From Sulfuricella sp. (lineage in GTDB: Bacteria > Pseudomonadota > Gammaproteobacteria > Burkholderiales > Sulfuricellaceae): a stretch of DNA of 64,000 nucleotides. Of this stretch, positions 27,546 to 36,379 are shown one piece after another. Within the stretch, counting starts at the first letter, position 1. Each line of letters opens with the position of its first letter. Location: NCBI GenBank assembly GCA_023266195.1, contig JAHFRP010000003.1, positions 186,001-250,000 of the forward strand. The letters run 5' to 3'. A program made the translations under genes and the position numbers. The notes under the pieces were generated by a model, which had not been told where the DNA came from, searched no databases, and worked only from the letters and a program-made list of their open reading frames with translations.

Positions 27546-28632
27546 CCGTCTGTGGAAGCGGCTCACCGCGCATATCGACCGCCCGCTGCTGGGTTTCATC
27601 CTGCTGTTGATGCTGATCGGCCTGCTGGTGCTGTACAGCGCGACCGATCGAGATTTGGGCAAGACCACCAGCCAGATGGCCAACATGGTGGTGGCGCTGG
27701 CCTTCATGTGGGGCGTCGCCAACGTCCCGCCGCAGCACATCGCCCGCCTGGCGCTGCCGATGTACGCGGTCGGCCTGCTCCTGCTGGTCGGGGTGGCGCT
27801 GTTCGGCGACATCAGCCACGGTGCGCGGCGCTGGCTGCACGTCGGCGTCACCCGCATCCAGCCGTCGGAGATCATGAAGCTGGCGGTGCCGCTGATGCTG
27901 GCCTGGTACCTCGACAAGCGCGAGAAAACCCTCAACCTCAAGGATTACGGCGTCGCCGTGGTGCTGCTGGCGGCGCCGGTGGGGCTGATCGTAAAGCAGC
28001 CCGATCTCGGCACGGCGCTGCTGATCTCCGCCTCCGGCTTCTACGTGCTGTTCCTGGCCGGGCTGGGCTGGCGCATCATCCTCGGGCTGGCCGCGGCGTT
28101 CGCGGTGAGCGCGCCGATCCTGTGGTCGCTGTTGCACGATTACCAGCGCCAGCGCATCCTGACCCTGCTCGACCCCACCCAGGATCCGCTCGGGGCAGGT
28201 TATCACATCATCCAGTCGTCGATCGCACTGGGTTCCGGCGGGATTTTCGGCAAGGGCTGGTTCAACGGCACCCAGGCCCACCTCGATTTCCTGCCCGAGC
28301 GCACCACCGATTTCATATTCGCCGTGTTTGCCGAGGAGTTCGGCATGGCGGGCAATCTCATCCTGCTGGTGCTATACCTGCTGGTGATCGGCCGTGGCCT
28401 GATCATCGCCGCCAAGGCGCCGACCCTGTTCAGCCGCCTCCTGGCCGGCAGCATCACGCTGACCTTGTTCACCTATGCCTTCGTCAACATGGGCATGGTG
28501 AGCGGCATCCTGCCCGTGGTCGGGGTGCCGCTGCCCCTGATCAGCTACGGCGGGACTTCCATGGTGACACTGCTGCTCGGTTTTGGTATGTTGATGAGCA
28601 TTCAGACCCATAGAAAACTGGTGCAGTCGTAA
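27538..28632 (+). CDS. rodA: RodA, SEDS peptidoglycan glycosyltransferase
   Basis: 364-aa, ten-helix SEDS protein that polymerises lipid II together with PBP2. GARRWLHVGVTRIQPSEIMK, KQPDLGTALLI and YGGTSMVTLLLGFGMLMS are the usual signatures. GAGGAG lies just before ATG 27538. It overlaps the end of mrdA, consistent with equal expression of the two partners. Confidence 0.95.
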   Translation: MINRLWKRLTAHIDRPLLGFILLLMLIGLLVLYSATDRDLGKTTSQMANMVVALAFMWGVANVPPQHIARLALPMYAVGLLLLVGVALFGDISHGARRWLHVGVTRIQPSEIMKLAVPLMLAWYLDKREKTLNLKDYGVAVVLLAAPVGLIVKQPDLGTALLISASGFYVLFLAGLGWRIILGLAAAFAVSAPILWSLLHDYQRQRILTLLDPTQDPLGAGYHIIQSSIALGSGGIFGKGWFNGTQAHLDFLPERTTDFIFAVFAEEFGMAGNLILLVLYLLVIGRGLIIAAKAPTLFSRLLAGSITLTLFTYAFVNMGMVSGILPVVGVPLPLISYGGTSMVTLLLGFGMLMSIQTHRKLVQS

Positions 28633-28672
28633 ATTCGGTAAGGGGTAAGGGGTGAGGAGTGAGGGGTTTACT
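28633..28672. repeat. Heptamer repeat arm, rodA/rlpA junction
   Basis: GTAAGGGGTAAGGGGTGAGG and following AGTGAGGGG: five purine-rich heptamer units directly after the rodA stop. No strong pyrimidine partner arm is seen here, so this looks like a half-element. It creates a GTG (28652) in frame with rlpA. Confidence 0.6.
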
Positions 28673-28681
28673 GTTTTCGGG

Positions 28682-29620
28682 ATGGCCAAAATGAAGTGGC
28701 TGCGCGCAAGCCTTATTGTTTGTCTTGCGCCCGCATTTTTTGCCGGCTGCGGCAGCGTCGCGCCGCGCCAGGATGCGCCGGCCGCGGTGTGGAAGCCATC
28801 GACCCCGGCGCCTGCCGTCGCGGCCAAGAAGGGCGGCGGCTATTACCTCGACGACGGCCCGGGCGACAACCCGCCCGACAACCTCGATGGCATCCCCGAC
28901 GCGGTTCCCAGGGCCGAACCGCTGCACAAGGCCGCCAACCGGCCCTACACCGTGCTGGGGCAGTCCTATACCCCCGCCACCCGCCTCCAGCCCTACAAGG
29001 AAACCGGGGTGGCGTCGTGGTACGGCCGGCGCTACCACGGACAAAAAACCTCGATCGGCGAAACCTACGACATGTATGCGATGACGGCGGCGCACTGCAC
29101 GCTGCCGGTCCCGAGCTATGTCCGCGTCACCAACCTGAAGAACAACAAATCGGTGGTGGTGCGGGTCAACGATCGCGGCCCGTTCCATAGCGACCGCCTG
29201 ATCGATTTGTCCTACACCGCGGCCTACAAGCTGGGCGTGCTGGCTGGCGGCAGCACGCCGGTCGAGGTGGAGGCGATCGATCCGGCCAATTACATCCCGG
29301 CCACGCTGGCGCAGAAACAGGACGAAGCCCCTTCGCCGCAGACGGATGCGAGCCCGACGGCAACCCAGGAAGCGCCGCCTTCCCCGGCCAGCGGCCATTA
29401 TGTCCAGCTGGGCGCTTTCAGCGTGCGGGAAAACGCCGAACAATTCCGCGGCAGGCTCAAGATCGAACTGGCCCAGCTTTCCGACAAACTGCAAATTCAG
29501 TCCGGCGACGGGCTGTTCCGGGTGCGCGCCGGGCCGTACCAGAGCCAGGCCGAAGCCAGCCAGGCCGCTGCCGACATCAAAAACTCGCTCAACATCAAAG
29601 CGGTGCTGAGCACCCGCTAA
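28682..29620 (+). CDS. rlpA: RlpA-type lytic transglycosylase lipoprotein with SPOR domain
   Basis: Outer-membrane lipoprotein that cleaves denuded peptidoglycan at septa. 312 aa from ATG 28682. Signal MAKMKWLRASLIVCLAPAFF is followed by lipobox AGC. The DPBB domain shows GVASWYGRRYHGQKTSIGE with catalytic Glu, and VRVNDRGPFHSDRLIDLSY with catalytic Asp. After a Pro/Thr-rich linker comes a SPOR domain, GHYVQLGAFSVRENAEQFRG near residues 238-312, which binds denuded glycan. An in-frame GTG at 28652 made by the heptamer repeat would add ten residues; ATG 28682 or 28691 gives a cleaner signal peptide. Confidence 0.92.
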   Translation: MAKMKWLRASLIVCLAPAFFAGCGSVAPRQDAPAAVWKPSTPAPAVAAKKGGGYYLDDGPGDNPPDNLDGIPDAVPRAEPLHKAANRPYTVLGQSYTPATRLQPYKETGVASWYGRRYHGQKTSIGETYDMYAMTAAHCTLPVPSYVRVTNLKNNKSVVVRVNDRGPFHSDRLIDLSYTAAYKLGVLAGGSTPVEVEAIDPANYIPATLAQKQDEAPSPQTDASPTATQEAPPSPASGHYVQLGAFSVRENAEQFRGRLKIELAQLSDKLQIQSGDGLFRVRAGPYQSQAEASQAAADIKNSLNIKAVLSTR

Positions 29621-29641
29621 TTTTCGAATACCCGACCAACA

Positions 29642-30763
29642 ATGAAAAAAACCTTATTCGCACTGCTATGCCTCGCCCTGCCCGTTTTCGCCGCCGCCCA
29701 GCCGCCCGCGCCGGAAATCGCGGCCAGAAGCTATCTCCTGGCGGATTATTACAGCGGCCAGATGCTGGTGCAGCGCGGCGGCGACGAGCGGGTGGAGCCG
29801 GCTTCGCTCACCAAGCTGATGACCGCCTACCTGACTTTTGCCGCCCTGCGCCAGGGAACGATCCAGACCGCCCAGGCGCTGCCGGTGTCGGAAAAGGCGT
29901 GGCGCGCCGAGGGTTCGCGCATGTTCATCCAGCCGAAGACGCCGGTGTCCGTGTACGACCTGATCCGCGGCATGATCGTGCAGTCCGGCAACGATGCCTG
30001 CATCGCGCTGGCCGAAGGCATCGCCGGCAGCGAAGAGGAGTTCGTCCGGCGCATGAACAAGGAAGCCCAGCGCCTGGGCATGAACCACACCCATTTCATG
30101 AACGCCACCGGCCTGCCCGATCCGCAGCACTACACCACCGCATACGACCTGTCGCTGCTGGCGCGGGCGATCATCCGCGATTTCCCCGAGTATTACCCGC
30201 TCTATTCGCTGAAGGAATACAAGTACAACAACATCACCCAGGCCAACCGCAACCGCCTGCTGTGGCAAGACCCCACCGTGGACGGCATGAAGACCGGGCA
30301 CACCGAAACCGCCGGATTCTGCCTGATCGCATCGGCCAGGCGGGACACGCGGCGGCTGATCTCGGTGGTGGTGGGCACGGCCTCGGACGGCCTGCGCGCC
30401 GGCGAAAGCCAGAAGCTGTTGAATTACGGCTTCCAGAATTTCGATACCCACCGCCTGTACCGGAAGGGCCAGTCGGTCGCCACCCTGCCGGTGTGGAAGG
30501 GCAGCGAAAATATCCTCAAGGCCGGCGTGGCCCAGGATTTTTATGTCTCGCTGCCGAAAGGCCTGTACCCGCACCTGAAAGCGGCCCTGGTCAGCAAGCA
30601 GCCGCTGCTGGCGCCGATTTCGGCCGGACAGCCGGTCGGCACCATCCGCCTGGCGCTGGACGACAAGCCCTACGCCGAAACTCCGCTGGTGGCGCTGGAA
30701 AACGTGGAGACGGCGAATTTCTTCAAGCGCGGCTGGGACAGCGTAAAGCTATGGTTCAAGTGA
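29642..30763 (+). CDS. dacC: D-Ala-D-Ala carboxypeptidase, PBP5/6 family
   Basis: 373-aa periplasmic serine carboxypeptidase that trims pentapeptide stems. Signal peptide MKKTLFALLCLALPVFAAAQ, active-site SLTKLMTAYL (Ser-x-x-Lys), SGNDACIALAEG (SxN) and KTGHTETAGFCLIAS (KTG). A C-terminal beta domain and the final amphipathic helix FFKRGWDSVKLWFK for membrane attachment complete the PBP5 layout. It follows rlpA by 21 bases, an envelope gene string conserved in betaproteobacteria. The exact paralogue name (dacA/dacC) is a guess. Confidence 0.92.
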   Translation: MKKTLFALLCLALPVFAAAQPPAPEIAARSYLLADYYSGQMLVQRGGDERVEPASLTKLMTAYLTFAALRQGTIQTAQALPVSEKAWRAEGSRMFIQPKTPVSVYDLIRGMIVQSGNDACIALAEGIAGSEEEFVRRMNKEAQRLGMNHTHFMNATGLPDPQHYTTAYDLSLLARAIIRDFPEYYPLYSLKEYKYNNITQANRNRLLWQDPTVDGMKTGHTETAGFCLIASARRDTRRLISVVVGTASDGLRAGESQKLLNYGFQNFDTHRLYRKGQSVATLPVWKGSENILKAGVAQDFYVSLPKGLYPHLKAALVSKQPLLAPISAGQPVGTIRLALDDKPYAETPLVALENVETANFFKRGWDSVKLWFK

Positions 30764-30782
30764 TCCTAGAGACGGTAGTTGA

Positions 30783-30904
30783 ACGGGGTGGAGTGTGCGA
30801 TTTTCACGGTGCAGGGCAAGGCGCAACGACGCGGAATGGCCACCCCATTCCAAGGAGTTGCAACACCGCCATGTGCCGTGAAAATCGTGCAATCCACCCC
30901 GTAG
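30783..30904. repeat. Palindromic intergenic element between dac and dat
   Basis: Arms CGGGGTGGAGTGTGCGATTT plus TCACGG face CCGTGAAAATCGTGCAATCC plus ACCCCG, with few mismatches. A second palindrome GGAATGGCCACCCCATTCC sits in the middle. The two-tier plan (long arms, central palindrome) echoes the 16627 and 22858 elements although the sequences differ. Confidence 0.65.
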
Positions 30905-30964
30905 CGCTTTCGCCACGTGGGCAAAACCGCAAACATCCTATTTCGCCATTAGAAACAACACAAT

Positions 30965-31855
30965 ATGCATAATGACCAGCGGTCAACTGCCGTTTCTAGG
31001 ATTGTCTATCTCAACGGCGAATTCATGCCGATCGAACAGGCCCGCGTGCCGGTGCTCGACCGTGGCTTCATTTTCGGCGACGGCGTGTACGAGCTGATCC
31101 CGGTCTACTCGCGCCGCGCGTTCCGCCTGCGCGAGCATCTGCGCCGCCTGCAGCACAGCCTGGACGGCATCCGCATCCCCAACCCGCACCGCGAAGAAGA
31201 GTGGACCGGCCTGATCGATGAGCTGATCGCGCGCAACCCGGACGAGGACCAGTCGCTCTACCTGCACATCACCCGCGGCGTGGCCAAGCGCGACCATGCC
31301 TTTCCGCCCGGCGTTCGGCCCACGGTGTTCATGATGAGCAACCCGCTGGCGACGTCGGCGCCGGAACTGGTGGAAAGCGGCGTGGCGGTGGTGAGCGCGG
31401 CGGACAACCGCTGGCTGCGCTGCGACATCAAGGCGATTTCCCTGCTGCCCAACGTGCTGCTGCGCCAGCTGGCCGTGGATGCAGGCACTGCCGAAACCCT
31501 GCTGCTGCGCGACGGATTCCTGACCGAAGGCGCGGCAAGCAACATCTTCGTGGTGCGCGACGGCATCCTGCTGGCGCCGCCGAAGGACAACCTGATGCTG
31601 CCCGGCATCACCTACGACGTAATCCTCGAACTCGCGGCAGCCGCCGCGATGCCCTGCGAAGTGCGGCGTATCGCCGAACAGGAAGTAAGAACGGCGCAGG
31701 AACTGTGGCTGACTTCCTCCGCCAGGGAAGTGCAGGCGATCACCGCGCTGGACGGCCAGCCGGTCGGCGACGGCAAGCCGGGGCCGCTGTTCCGGCGGAT
31801 GTACCGGCTGTATCAGGATTACAAAGCCGCAGTCATGCGGAAAGGCGATGCCTGA
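30965..31855 (+). CDS. dat: D-amino acid aminotransferase (class IV PLP)
   Basis: 296-aa fold-type IV aminotransferase. VYLNGEFMPIEQARVPVLDR and GFIFGDGVYELIPVYSRRAF match D-alanine transaminases. The PLP lysine lies in CDIKAISLLPNVLLRQ and the phosphate-binding region in DGFLTEGAASNIFVV. It would make D-Ala/D-Glu, which fits the neighbouring D-Ala-D-Ala carboxypeptidase and wall genes. A branched-chain aminotransferase role is less likely but cannot be excluded. ATG 30965 is used; the first twelve residues are poorly conserved and the true start could be slightly later. Confidence 0.87.
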   Translation: MHNDQRSTAVSRIVYLNGEFMPIEQARVPVLDRGFIFGDGVYELIPVYSRRAFRLREHLRRLQHSLDGIRIPNPHREEEWTGLIDELIARNPDEDQSLYLHITRGVAKRDHAFPPGVRPTVFMMSNPLATSAPELVESGVAVVSAADNRWLRCDIKAISLLPNVLLRQLAVDAGTAETLLLRDGFLTEGAASNIFVVRDGILLAPPKDNLMLPGITYDVILELAAAAAMPCEVRRIAEQEVRTAQELWLTSSAREVQAITALDGQPVGDGKPGPLFRRMYRLYQDYKAAVMRKGDA

Positions 31856-31888
31856 TAGAGGCAGTTCTTAATTTTGAGTTTTGGATTA

Positions 31889-32170
31889 ATGTCGAATACG
31901 GCTGGCTCAATGGATAAACCCCTGCTCGAATTCCCCTGCGCTTTCCCGGTCAAGATCATGGGCGAAGCGAAAGACGGCTTCGCCGACGCGATGCTGGAGG
32001 TCGTGCTGCGCCACGCGCCGGACTTCGACGCGGCCAGCATGGAAATGCGCGCCAGCCGGGCCGGCAAGTACGTCTCGCTGACCTGCACCATCACGGCCAC
32101 CTCGCAGGCGCAACTCGACGATCTGTACCGCGAGATCAGCGCCCACCCGATGGTGGCGATGGCGCTGTGA
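31889..32170 (+). CDS. ybeD: YbeD/DUF493 family protein
   Basis: Small soluble protein of 93 aa (87 from the internal ATG at 31910, which equals the usual YbeD length and may be the true start). [25 protein letters not shown] and [20 protein letters not shown] match DUF493. In E. coli too ybeD lies just before lipB. An ACT-like fold and a regulatory role are suggested, but function is unknown. Its stop overlaps a GTG start for lipB (GTGA). Confidence 0.88.
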   Translation: MSNTAGSMDKPLLEFPCAFPVKIMGEAKDGFADAMLEVVLRHAPDFDAASMEMRASRAGKYVSLTCTITATSQAQLDDLYREISAHPMVAMAL

Positions 32171-32829
32171 TCCGTGAGGAGAAAAAAACGAGTGGGGATG
32201 CCTTGCTCCTCACTCCTCACTCCTCACTCCTAACCAGGCCGCTGGGCCTGGTCGACTACCTGCCGACCTGGCGCGCCATGCAGGACTTCACCACCGCACG
32301 CGGGCCCGACACGCCGGATGAGTTGTGGCTGCTCGAACATCCGCCGGTTTACACCCTGGGCCTCGCCGGCAAGCCGGAGCATTTGCTGCGCGCCACGGAT
32401 ATCCCAGTGGTGAAGATCGACCGCGGCGGCCAGATCACCTATCACGGGCCGGGGCAGGTCATCGCCTATCTGCTGCTGGACTTGAAGCGGCGCAACATCG
32501 GCGTCAAGGAATTGGTGCGGCGCATGGAACAGGCGGTGATCGACCTCCTGGCGGAATACGGCGTAAACGCGGAACGACGCGACAAGGCGCCGGGCGTCTA
32601 CGTCGGCGGCGCCAAGATCGCGGCCTTGGGCCTGCGCATCCGGGGCGGCTGCTGCTATCATGGTATAAGCTTCAACGTGGACATGGACTTGGCGCCGTTC
32701 GCCGCGATCAATCCGTGCGGCTACGCCGGGCTGGCGGTCACCCAGGCGAAGGCGCAGGGAATCGCCGACGGGATCGAAACGATAAACAATAAACTGGCGC
32801 GGCACCTCGCCGCCAAGCTGGAAGGATAA
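32167..32829 (+). CDS. lipB: Octanoyltransferase LipB
   Basis: Moves octanoyl groups from acyl carrier protein to lipoyl domains; 220 aa. [39 protein letters not shown] (catalytic Lys) and INPCGYAGL (catalytic Cys) are intact. The first 25 residues ([20 protein letters not shown]) are read from a heptamer repeat hairpin, and conserved sequence starts at [15 protein letters not shown] 32167 overlaps the ybeD stop; a TTG at 32206 is another candidate. The repeat has therefore replaced or extended the native N-terminus. Confidence 0.93.
   Translation: MIREEKKTSGDALLLTPHSSLLTRPLGLVDYLPTWRAMQDFTTARGPDTPDELWLLEHPPVYTLGLAGKPEHLLRATDIPVVKIDRGGQITYHGPGQVIAYLLLDLKRRNIGVKELVRRMEQAVIDLLAEYGVNAERRDKAPGVYVGGAKIAALGLRIRGGCCYHGISFNVDMDLAPFAAINPCGYAGLAVTQAKAQGIADGIETINNKLARHLAAKLEG
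32172..32232. repeat. Heptamer repeat hairpin inside the 5' end of lipB
   Basis: A short purine arm CGTGAGGAG (32173) faces three perfect copies of CTCCTCA ending near 32230 (CTCCTCACTCCTCACTCCTC). Length is a multiple that keeps lipB in frame. Confidence 0.7.
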
Positions 32830-32832
32830 ACC

Positions 32833-33759
32833 ATGGCTGAACGCCAAACGGGCGAAGCTAAAACCGCGCGCATCCCGATCAAGATCGTCCCCTCCGAGCC
32901 GCTCCGGAAGCCGCGCTGGATTCGGGCACAGGCGCCGACCTCGGCGAAATACCAGGAAATCAAGCAGATCCTGCGCGAGCGCAAGCTGCACACGGTGTGC
33001 GAGGAAGCCTCCTGCCCCAACATCGGCGAATGCTTCAGCCACGGCACCGCCACCTTCATGATCCTGGGCGACCTGTGCACGCGCCGCTGCCCGTTCTGCG
33101 ACGTCGCCCACGGCACGCCGCTGCCGCCCGATCCAGAGGAGCCGGCGCAAATCGCCGGCTCGGTCGCGGTGATGGGCCTCAAATACGTCGTGGTCACCAG
33201 CGTCGACCGCGACGACCTGAGGGATGGCGGCGCCGGCCACTTCGCCGCCTGCATCCGCGCCATCCGCGCCGAATCGCCGCACACGCGGATCGAAACCCTG
33301 GTACCGGATTTTCGCGGCCGGCTGGACTCCGCGCTGGAAGCTTTGAGCGGCGACCTGCCCGACGTCCTCAACCACAATCTGGAAACCGTGCCGCGCCTGT
33401 ACAAGCAGGCCCGTCCCGGCGCCGATTACGCCCATTCGCTCAAGCTGCTGCGGGAATTCAAGCGGCGCTACCCGCAGATATCCACCAAGTCCGGCCTGAT
33501 GGTGGGCATCGGCGAAACCGACGAGGAAATTCTGCAAGTGATGCGCGACCTGCGCGCCCACGGCGTGGAGATGCTCACCATCGGCCAGTACCTCCAGCCG
33601 ACCCGGCACCACCTGCCGGTGACGCGTTTCGTCGAGCCGGCCCAGTTCGAAAATTTCGCCGCCGCCGCCAGGGAAATGGGGTTCAGCAATGCCGCCTGCG
33701 GGCCGATGGTCCGGTCGAGCTACCACGCCGACCGGCAGGCGCAAGGAGCAGGATTGTGA
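32833..33759 (+). CDS. lipA: Lipoyl synthase
   Basis: Radical-SAM enzyme inserting two sulfurs into octanoyl domains; 308 aa. Auxiliary cluster cysteines in [13 protein letters not shown], radical [16 protein letters not shown], and C-terminal VRSSYHAD whose Ser ligates the auxiliary cluster. It follows lipB by 3 bases. Its TGA overlaps the GTG start of rfbC (GTGA), so the glycan genes begin with no gap after lipoate synthesis. Confidence 0.96.
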   Translation: MAERQTGEAKTARIPIKIVPSEPLRKPRWIRAQAPTSAKYQEIKQILRERKLHTVCEEASCPNIGECFSHGTATFMILGDLCTRRCPFCDVAHGTPLPPDPEEPAQIAGSVAVMGLKYVVVTSVDRDDLRDGGAGHFAACIRAIRAESPHTRIETLVPDFRGRLDSALEALSGDLPDVLNHNLETVPRLYKQARPGADYAHSLKLLREFKRRYPQISTKSGLMVGIGETDEEILQVMRDLRAHGVEMLTIGQYLQPTRHHLPVTRFVEPAQFENFAAAAREMGFSNAACGPMVRSSYHADRQAQGAGL

Positions 33760-34304
33760 AGATCATCCCCTGCTCCCTGCCCGACGTGCTGATCATCGAG
33801 CCCAAGGTGTTCGGCGACGAGCGCGGTTTTTTCTTCGAAAGCTACAACCAGAAAGCGCTGGCCGAGCAGGCCGGCATCACGGCGCATTTCGTCCAGGACA
33901 ACCACTCCCGCTCGGCAAAAAACGTGCTGCGCGGCCTGCACTACCAGATCCGCCAGCCGCAGGGCAAGCTGGTGCGCGTGACCGCCGGCGAGGTGTTCGA
34001 CGTCGCGGTGGACCTGCGCCGGAGTTCGCCCACATTCGGCAACTGGTGCAGATTCAGCCTGTCGGCGGAAAACAAGCGCATGGCCTGGATTCCGCCCGGT
34101 TTCGCGCACGGCTTCCTGGTGGTGTCGGATTATGCCGAGTTTCTTTACAAGACGACGGACTACTGGGCGGCCGAGCACGAGCGCTGCGTGCGCTGGGACG
34201 ACCCCGATTTGGGCATCGCCTGGCCGCTGCAGGAAACGCCACCGCTATTGTCGGCCAAGGACAAAGCAGGCATGGCGTTCAAAGAAGCCGAGGTGTATTC
34301 GTGA
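33756..34304 (+). CDS. rfbC: dTDP-4-dehydrorhamnose 3,5-epimerase
   Basis: 182-aa RmlC epimerase of dTDP-L-rhamnose synthesis. [40 protein letters not shown] (catalytic His) and [12 protein letters not shown] are family hallmarks. GTG 33756 is preceded by AAGGAGCAGG and overlaps the lipA stop. rfbD follows, also by GTGA overlap. rfbA and rfbB, needed for the first two steps, are not in the window. Confidence 0.94.
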   Translation: MKIIPCSLPDVLIIEPKVFGDERGFFFESYNQKALAEQAGITAHFVQDNHSRSAKNVLRGLHYQIRQPQGKLVRVTAGEVFDVAVDLRRSSPTFGNWCRFSLSAENKRMAWIPPGFAHGFLVVSDYAEFLYKTTDYWAAEHERCVRWDDPDLGIAWPLQETPPLLSAKDKAGMAFKEAEVYS

Positions 34305-35179
34305 AAATCCTGCTCAACGGCAAAAATGGCCAGGTCGGCTGGGAGCTGCAACGCACCCTGGCGACGCTGGGCGAGGTCGTCGCCGTCGACCGTCGGGAAA
34401 TGGATCTGGCCAACCCCGATTCGATCCGGCATGCGATCCGCGCCGCCCGGCCGGACCTGATCGTCAACGCCGCCGCCTATACCGCGGTGGACAAGGCCGA
34501 AGCCGAACCGGACCTCGCCATGGCGATCAACGGCATTGCGCCCGGCATCATGGCGGAAGAGGCCGGGCGGCTCGGCGCCGCGATGGTGCACTATTCCACC
34601 GACTATGTGTTCGACGGCACCAAGGCCACGCCCTATGCGGAGGAAGACCTGCCCAATCCGCTCAACGTCTACGGCAAAACCAAGCTGACCGGGGAGCGGG
34701 CAGTGCAGGCGGCGGGAATTCCGCACCTGATTCTCCGCACCAGCTGGGTGTACGGCCTGCGCGGCCGAAATTTCCTGTTGACCGTCCTGCGGCTGGCCAA
34801 GGAGCGGGATGAGTTGAAGATCGTGGACGACCAGTTCGGCGCGCCGACCTGGAGCCGCATGATCGCGGAAGCCACGGCGCAGATACTGGCGCAGCGCAAG
34901 GATTTGGATGAGGTTGGCGGCCTGTGCCATTTGACCGCGGCCGGCCAGACTTCGTGGCATGGATTCACCCGGGCGATTCTCGATCAGCGGGATTTAGGCT
35001 CCGCCAAGCCCCGGCTGGCGGCGATCCCCACCGCCGACTACCCGTTGCCGGCTCCGAGACCGCACCATTCCGGCCTGGACAACACCAAATTGCGGCAGAC
35101 CTTCGGGCTGGCGCTTCCGGCCTGGGATGCGGCGTTGAAGCTGTGCGGCGAGGAAATTTCACCGGCCGGGACCAATTAG
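34301..35179 (+). CDS. rfbD: dTDP-4-dehydrorhamnose reductase
   Basis: 292-aa SDR that makes dTDP-L-rhamnose. N-terminal [19 protein letters not shown] is the NADPH loop, VHYSTDYVFDGTKATPY and NVYGKTKLTGE hold the Ser/Thr-Tyr-Lys triad, and LRTSWVYGLRGRNFLLT follows. GTG start overlaps rfbC (GTGA). It converges with the wbpP gene; a hairpin at 35264-35284 lies between. Confidence 0.94.
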   Translation: MKILLNGKNGQVGWELQRTLATLGEVVAVDRREMDLANPDSIRHAIRAARPDLIVNAAAYTAVDKAEAEPDLAMAINGIAPGIMAEEAGRLGAAMVHYSTDYVFDGTKATPYAEEDLPNPLNVYGKTKLTGERAVQAAGIPHLILRTSWVYGLRGRNFLLTVLRLAKERDELKIVDDQFGAPTWSRMIAEATAQILAQRKDLDEVGGLCHLTAAGQTSWHGFTRAILDQRDLGSAKPRLAAIPTADYPLPAPRPHHSGLDNTKLRQTFGLALPAWDAALKLCGEEISPAGTN

Positions 35180-35263
35180 CCGGCCGCCGATAAGCGCGGA
35201 TAAACGCGGATATTTCAAGAAGACCCTAAGTTCCACTTTGTCGGACTTGGCTGACGGTAACGC

Positions 35264-35284
35264 TCCCCCTTTGAAAAAGGGGGA
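35264..35284. terminator. Hairpin between convergent rfbD and wbpP
   Basis: TCCCCCTTT-GAA-AAAGGGGGA: perfect 9-bp stem with 3-base loop. The T3/A3 steps make it usable in both directions, which suits a site between converging genes. The motif also resembles a widespread small intergenic repeat, so terminator function is inferred. Confidence 0.5.
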
Positions 35285-35308
35285 AGGCACTGCGAATCCG
35301 ATGCGAAT

Positions 35309-36373
35309 TCAAACTGACAAAGTAAACCAAGCTTCGGCCGTTTGCAAAGCCTGGGCGATATACCACGCCGCCGCTTCGTCCAGCCCCTGCCGAAGGGAAT
35401 GGGTAGGCGCGTAGCCCAGCAGGTTCTTTGCCTTGCCGATATCCGCCTGCGAATGCCGCACATCGCCGGCCCTGAAATCGCGATATACCGGCGTGGCGCC
35501 CGACGCATCCGGACAAGCGGAAACGACCCGCGCCCGGATCAGCTCGAACAGCTCGTTCAGGGTGGCGCGCTGCGAAAAAGCGACGTTGTAGACCTGCCCG
35601 GCCGCCGCCGGATTTTCCGTGCAGGCGGCAAGCAGGTTGGCCTGCACCGCATTGTCCACATAGCAGAAATCCCGGCTGGTTTCCCCGTCGCCGTTGATGT
35701 AAATGGTTTCCCGCCGCAACAAGCCGGCGAACCATTTCGGGATCACGGCGGCATAGGCGCCATCGGGATCCTGCCTGCGGCCGAAAATATTGAAATAGCG
35801 CAGGCCGATGGCGCTCAACCCGTAGCAGCGTCCAAACACGTCGGCATAAAGCTCGTTCACGTATTTCGTCACCGCATAGGGGGAGAGCGGCCGCCCGATC
35901 TCGTCTTCCACTTTGGGCAGGCCGGGGTGATCGCCATAGGTCGAGCTGGAAGCCGCGTAGACAAAGCGCCTTACGCCGGCATCGCGGGCCGCGATCAGCA
36001 TGTTCAGGAAGCCGGTGATATTGGTATCGTTGGTCAGCAGGGGATCTTCGATCGACCTCGGCACCGAGCCCAATGCCGCCTGGTGCAGCACAAAATCCAC
36101 GTCGGCGCACGCGGCGCGGCAATCCTCCGGGCTCCGGATGTCGCCTTCGATGAAATTGAAATTCGACCATTGCCGCGCGGAAACCAGTCGTTTCACTTCG
36201 TCGAGGTTATGCCGGTAGCCGGTGGAGAAGTTATCCAGCCCCACCACTTTCTGGTCCAGCTTCAGCAGCGTTTCAAGCAGGTTGGAGCCGATAAACCCGG
36301 CCACGCCGGTTATCAGCCAGGCCTGCGGAGATTTCCGGAGCCGGACCGTCAATTTCGAGTAAGAAGTCGTCAT
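35309..36373 (-). CDS. wbpP: UDP-GlcNAc/UDP-GlcNAcA C4-epimerase, WbpP/TviC type
   Basis: 354-aa extended [23 protein letters not shown] binds [21 protein letters not shown] and [14 protein letters not shown] hold the Ser-Tyr-Lys triad; [19 protein letters not shown] and [14 protein letters not shown] are typical of WbpP/TviC. With the TviB-like dehydrogenase just upstream it should yield UDP-GalNAcA. The two genes run opposite to the rest of the locus. 5' end is separated from tviB by about 6 bases. Confidence 0.9.
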   Translation of the reverse strand: MTTSYSKLTVRLRKSPQAWLITGVAGFIGSNLLETLLKLDQKVVGLDNFSTGYRHNLDEVKRLVSARQWSNFNFIEGDIRSPEDCRAACADVDFVLHQAALGSVPRSIEDPLLTNDTNITGFLNMLIAARDAGVRRFVYAASSSTYGDHPGLPKVEDEIGRPLSPYAVTKYVNELYADVFGRCYGLSAIGLRYFNIFGRRQDPDGAYAAVIPKWFAGLLRRETIYINGDGETSRDFCYVDNAVQANLLAACTENPAAAGQVYNVAFSQRATLNELFELIRARVVSACPDASGATPVYRDFRAGDVRHSQADIGKAKNLLGYAPTHSLRQGLDEAAAWYIAQALQTAEAWFTLSV

Positions 36374-36379
36374 ATTTCC

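Noticed and set aside
25527-27941. 804-codon minus-strand frame opposite mrdA and rodA
   Set aside because: Antisense artefact of high-GC coding DNA.
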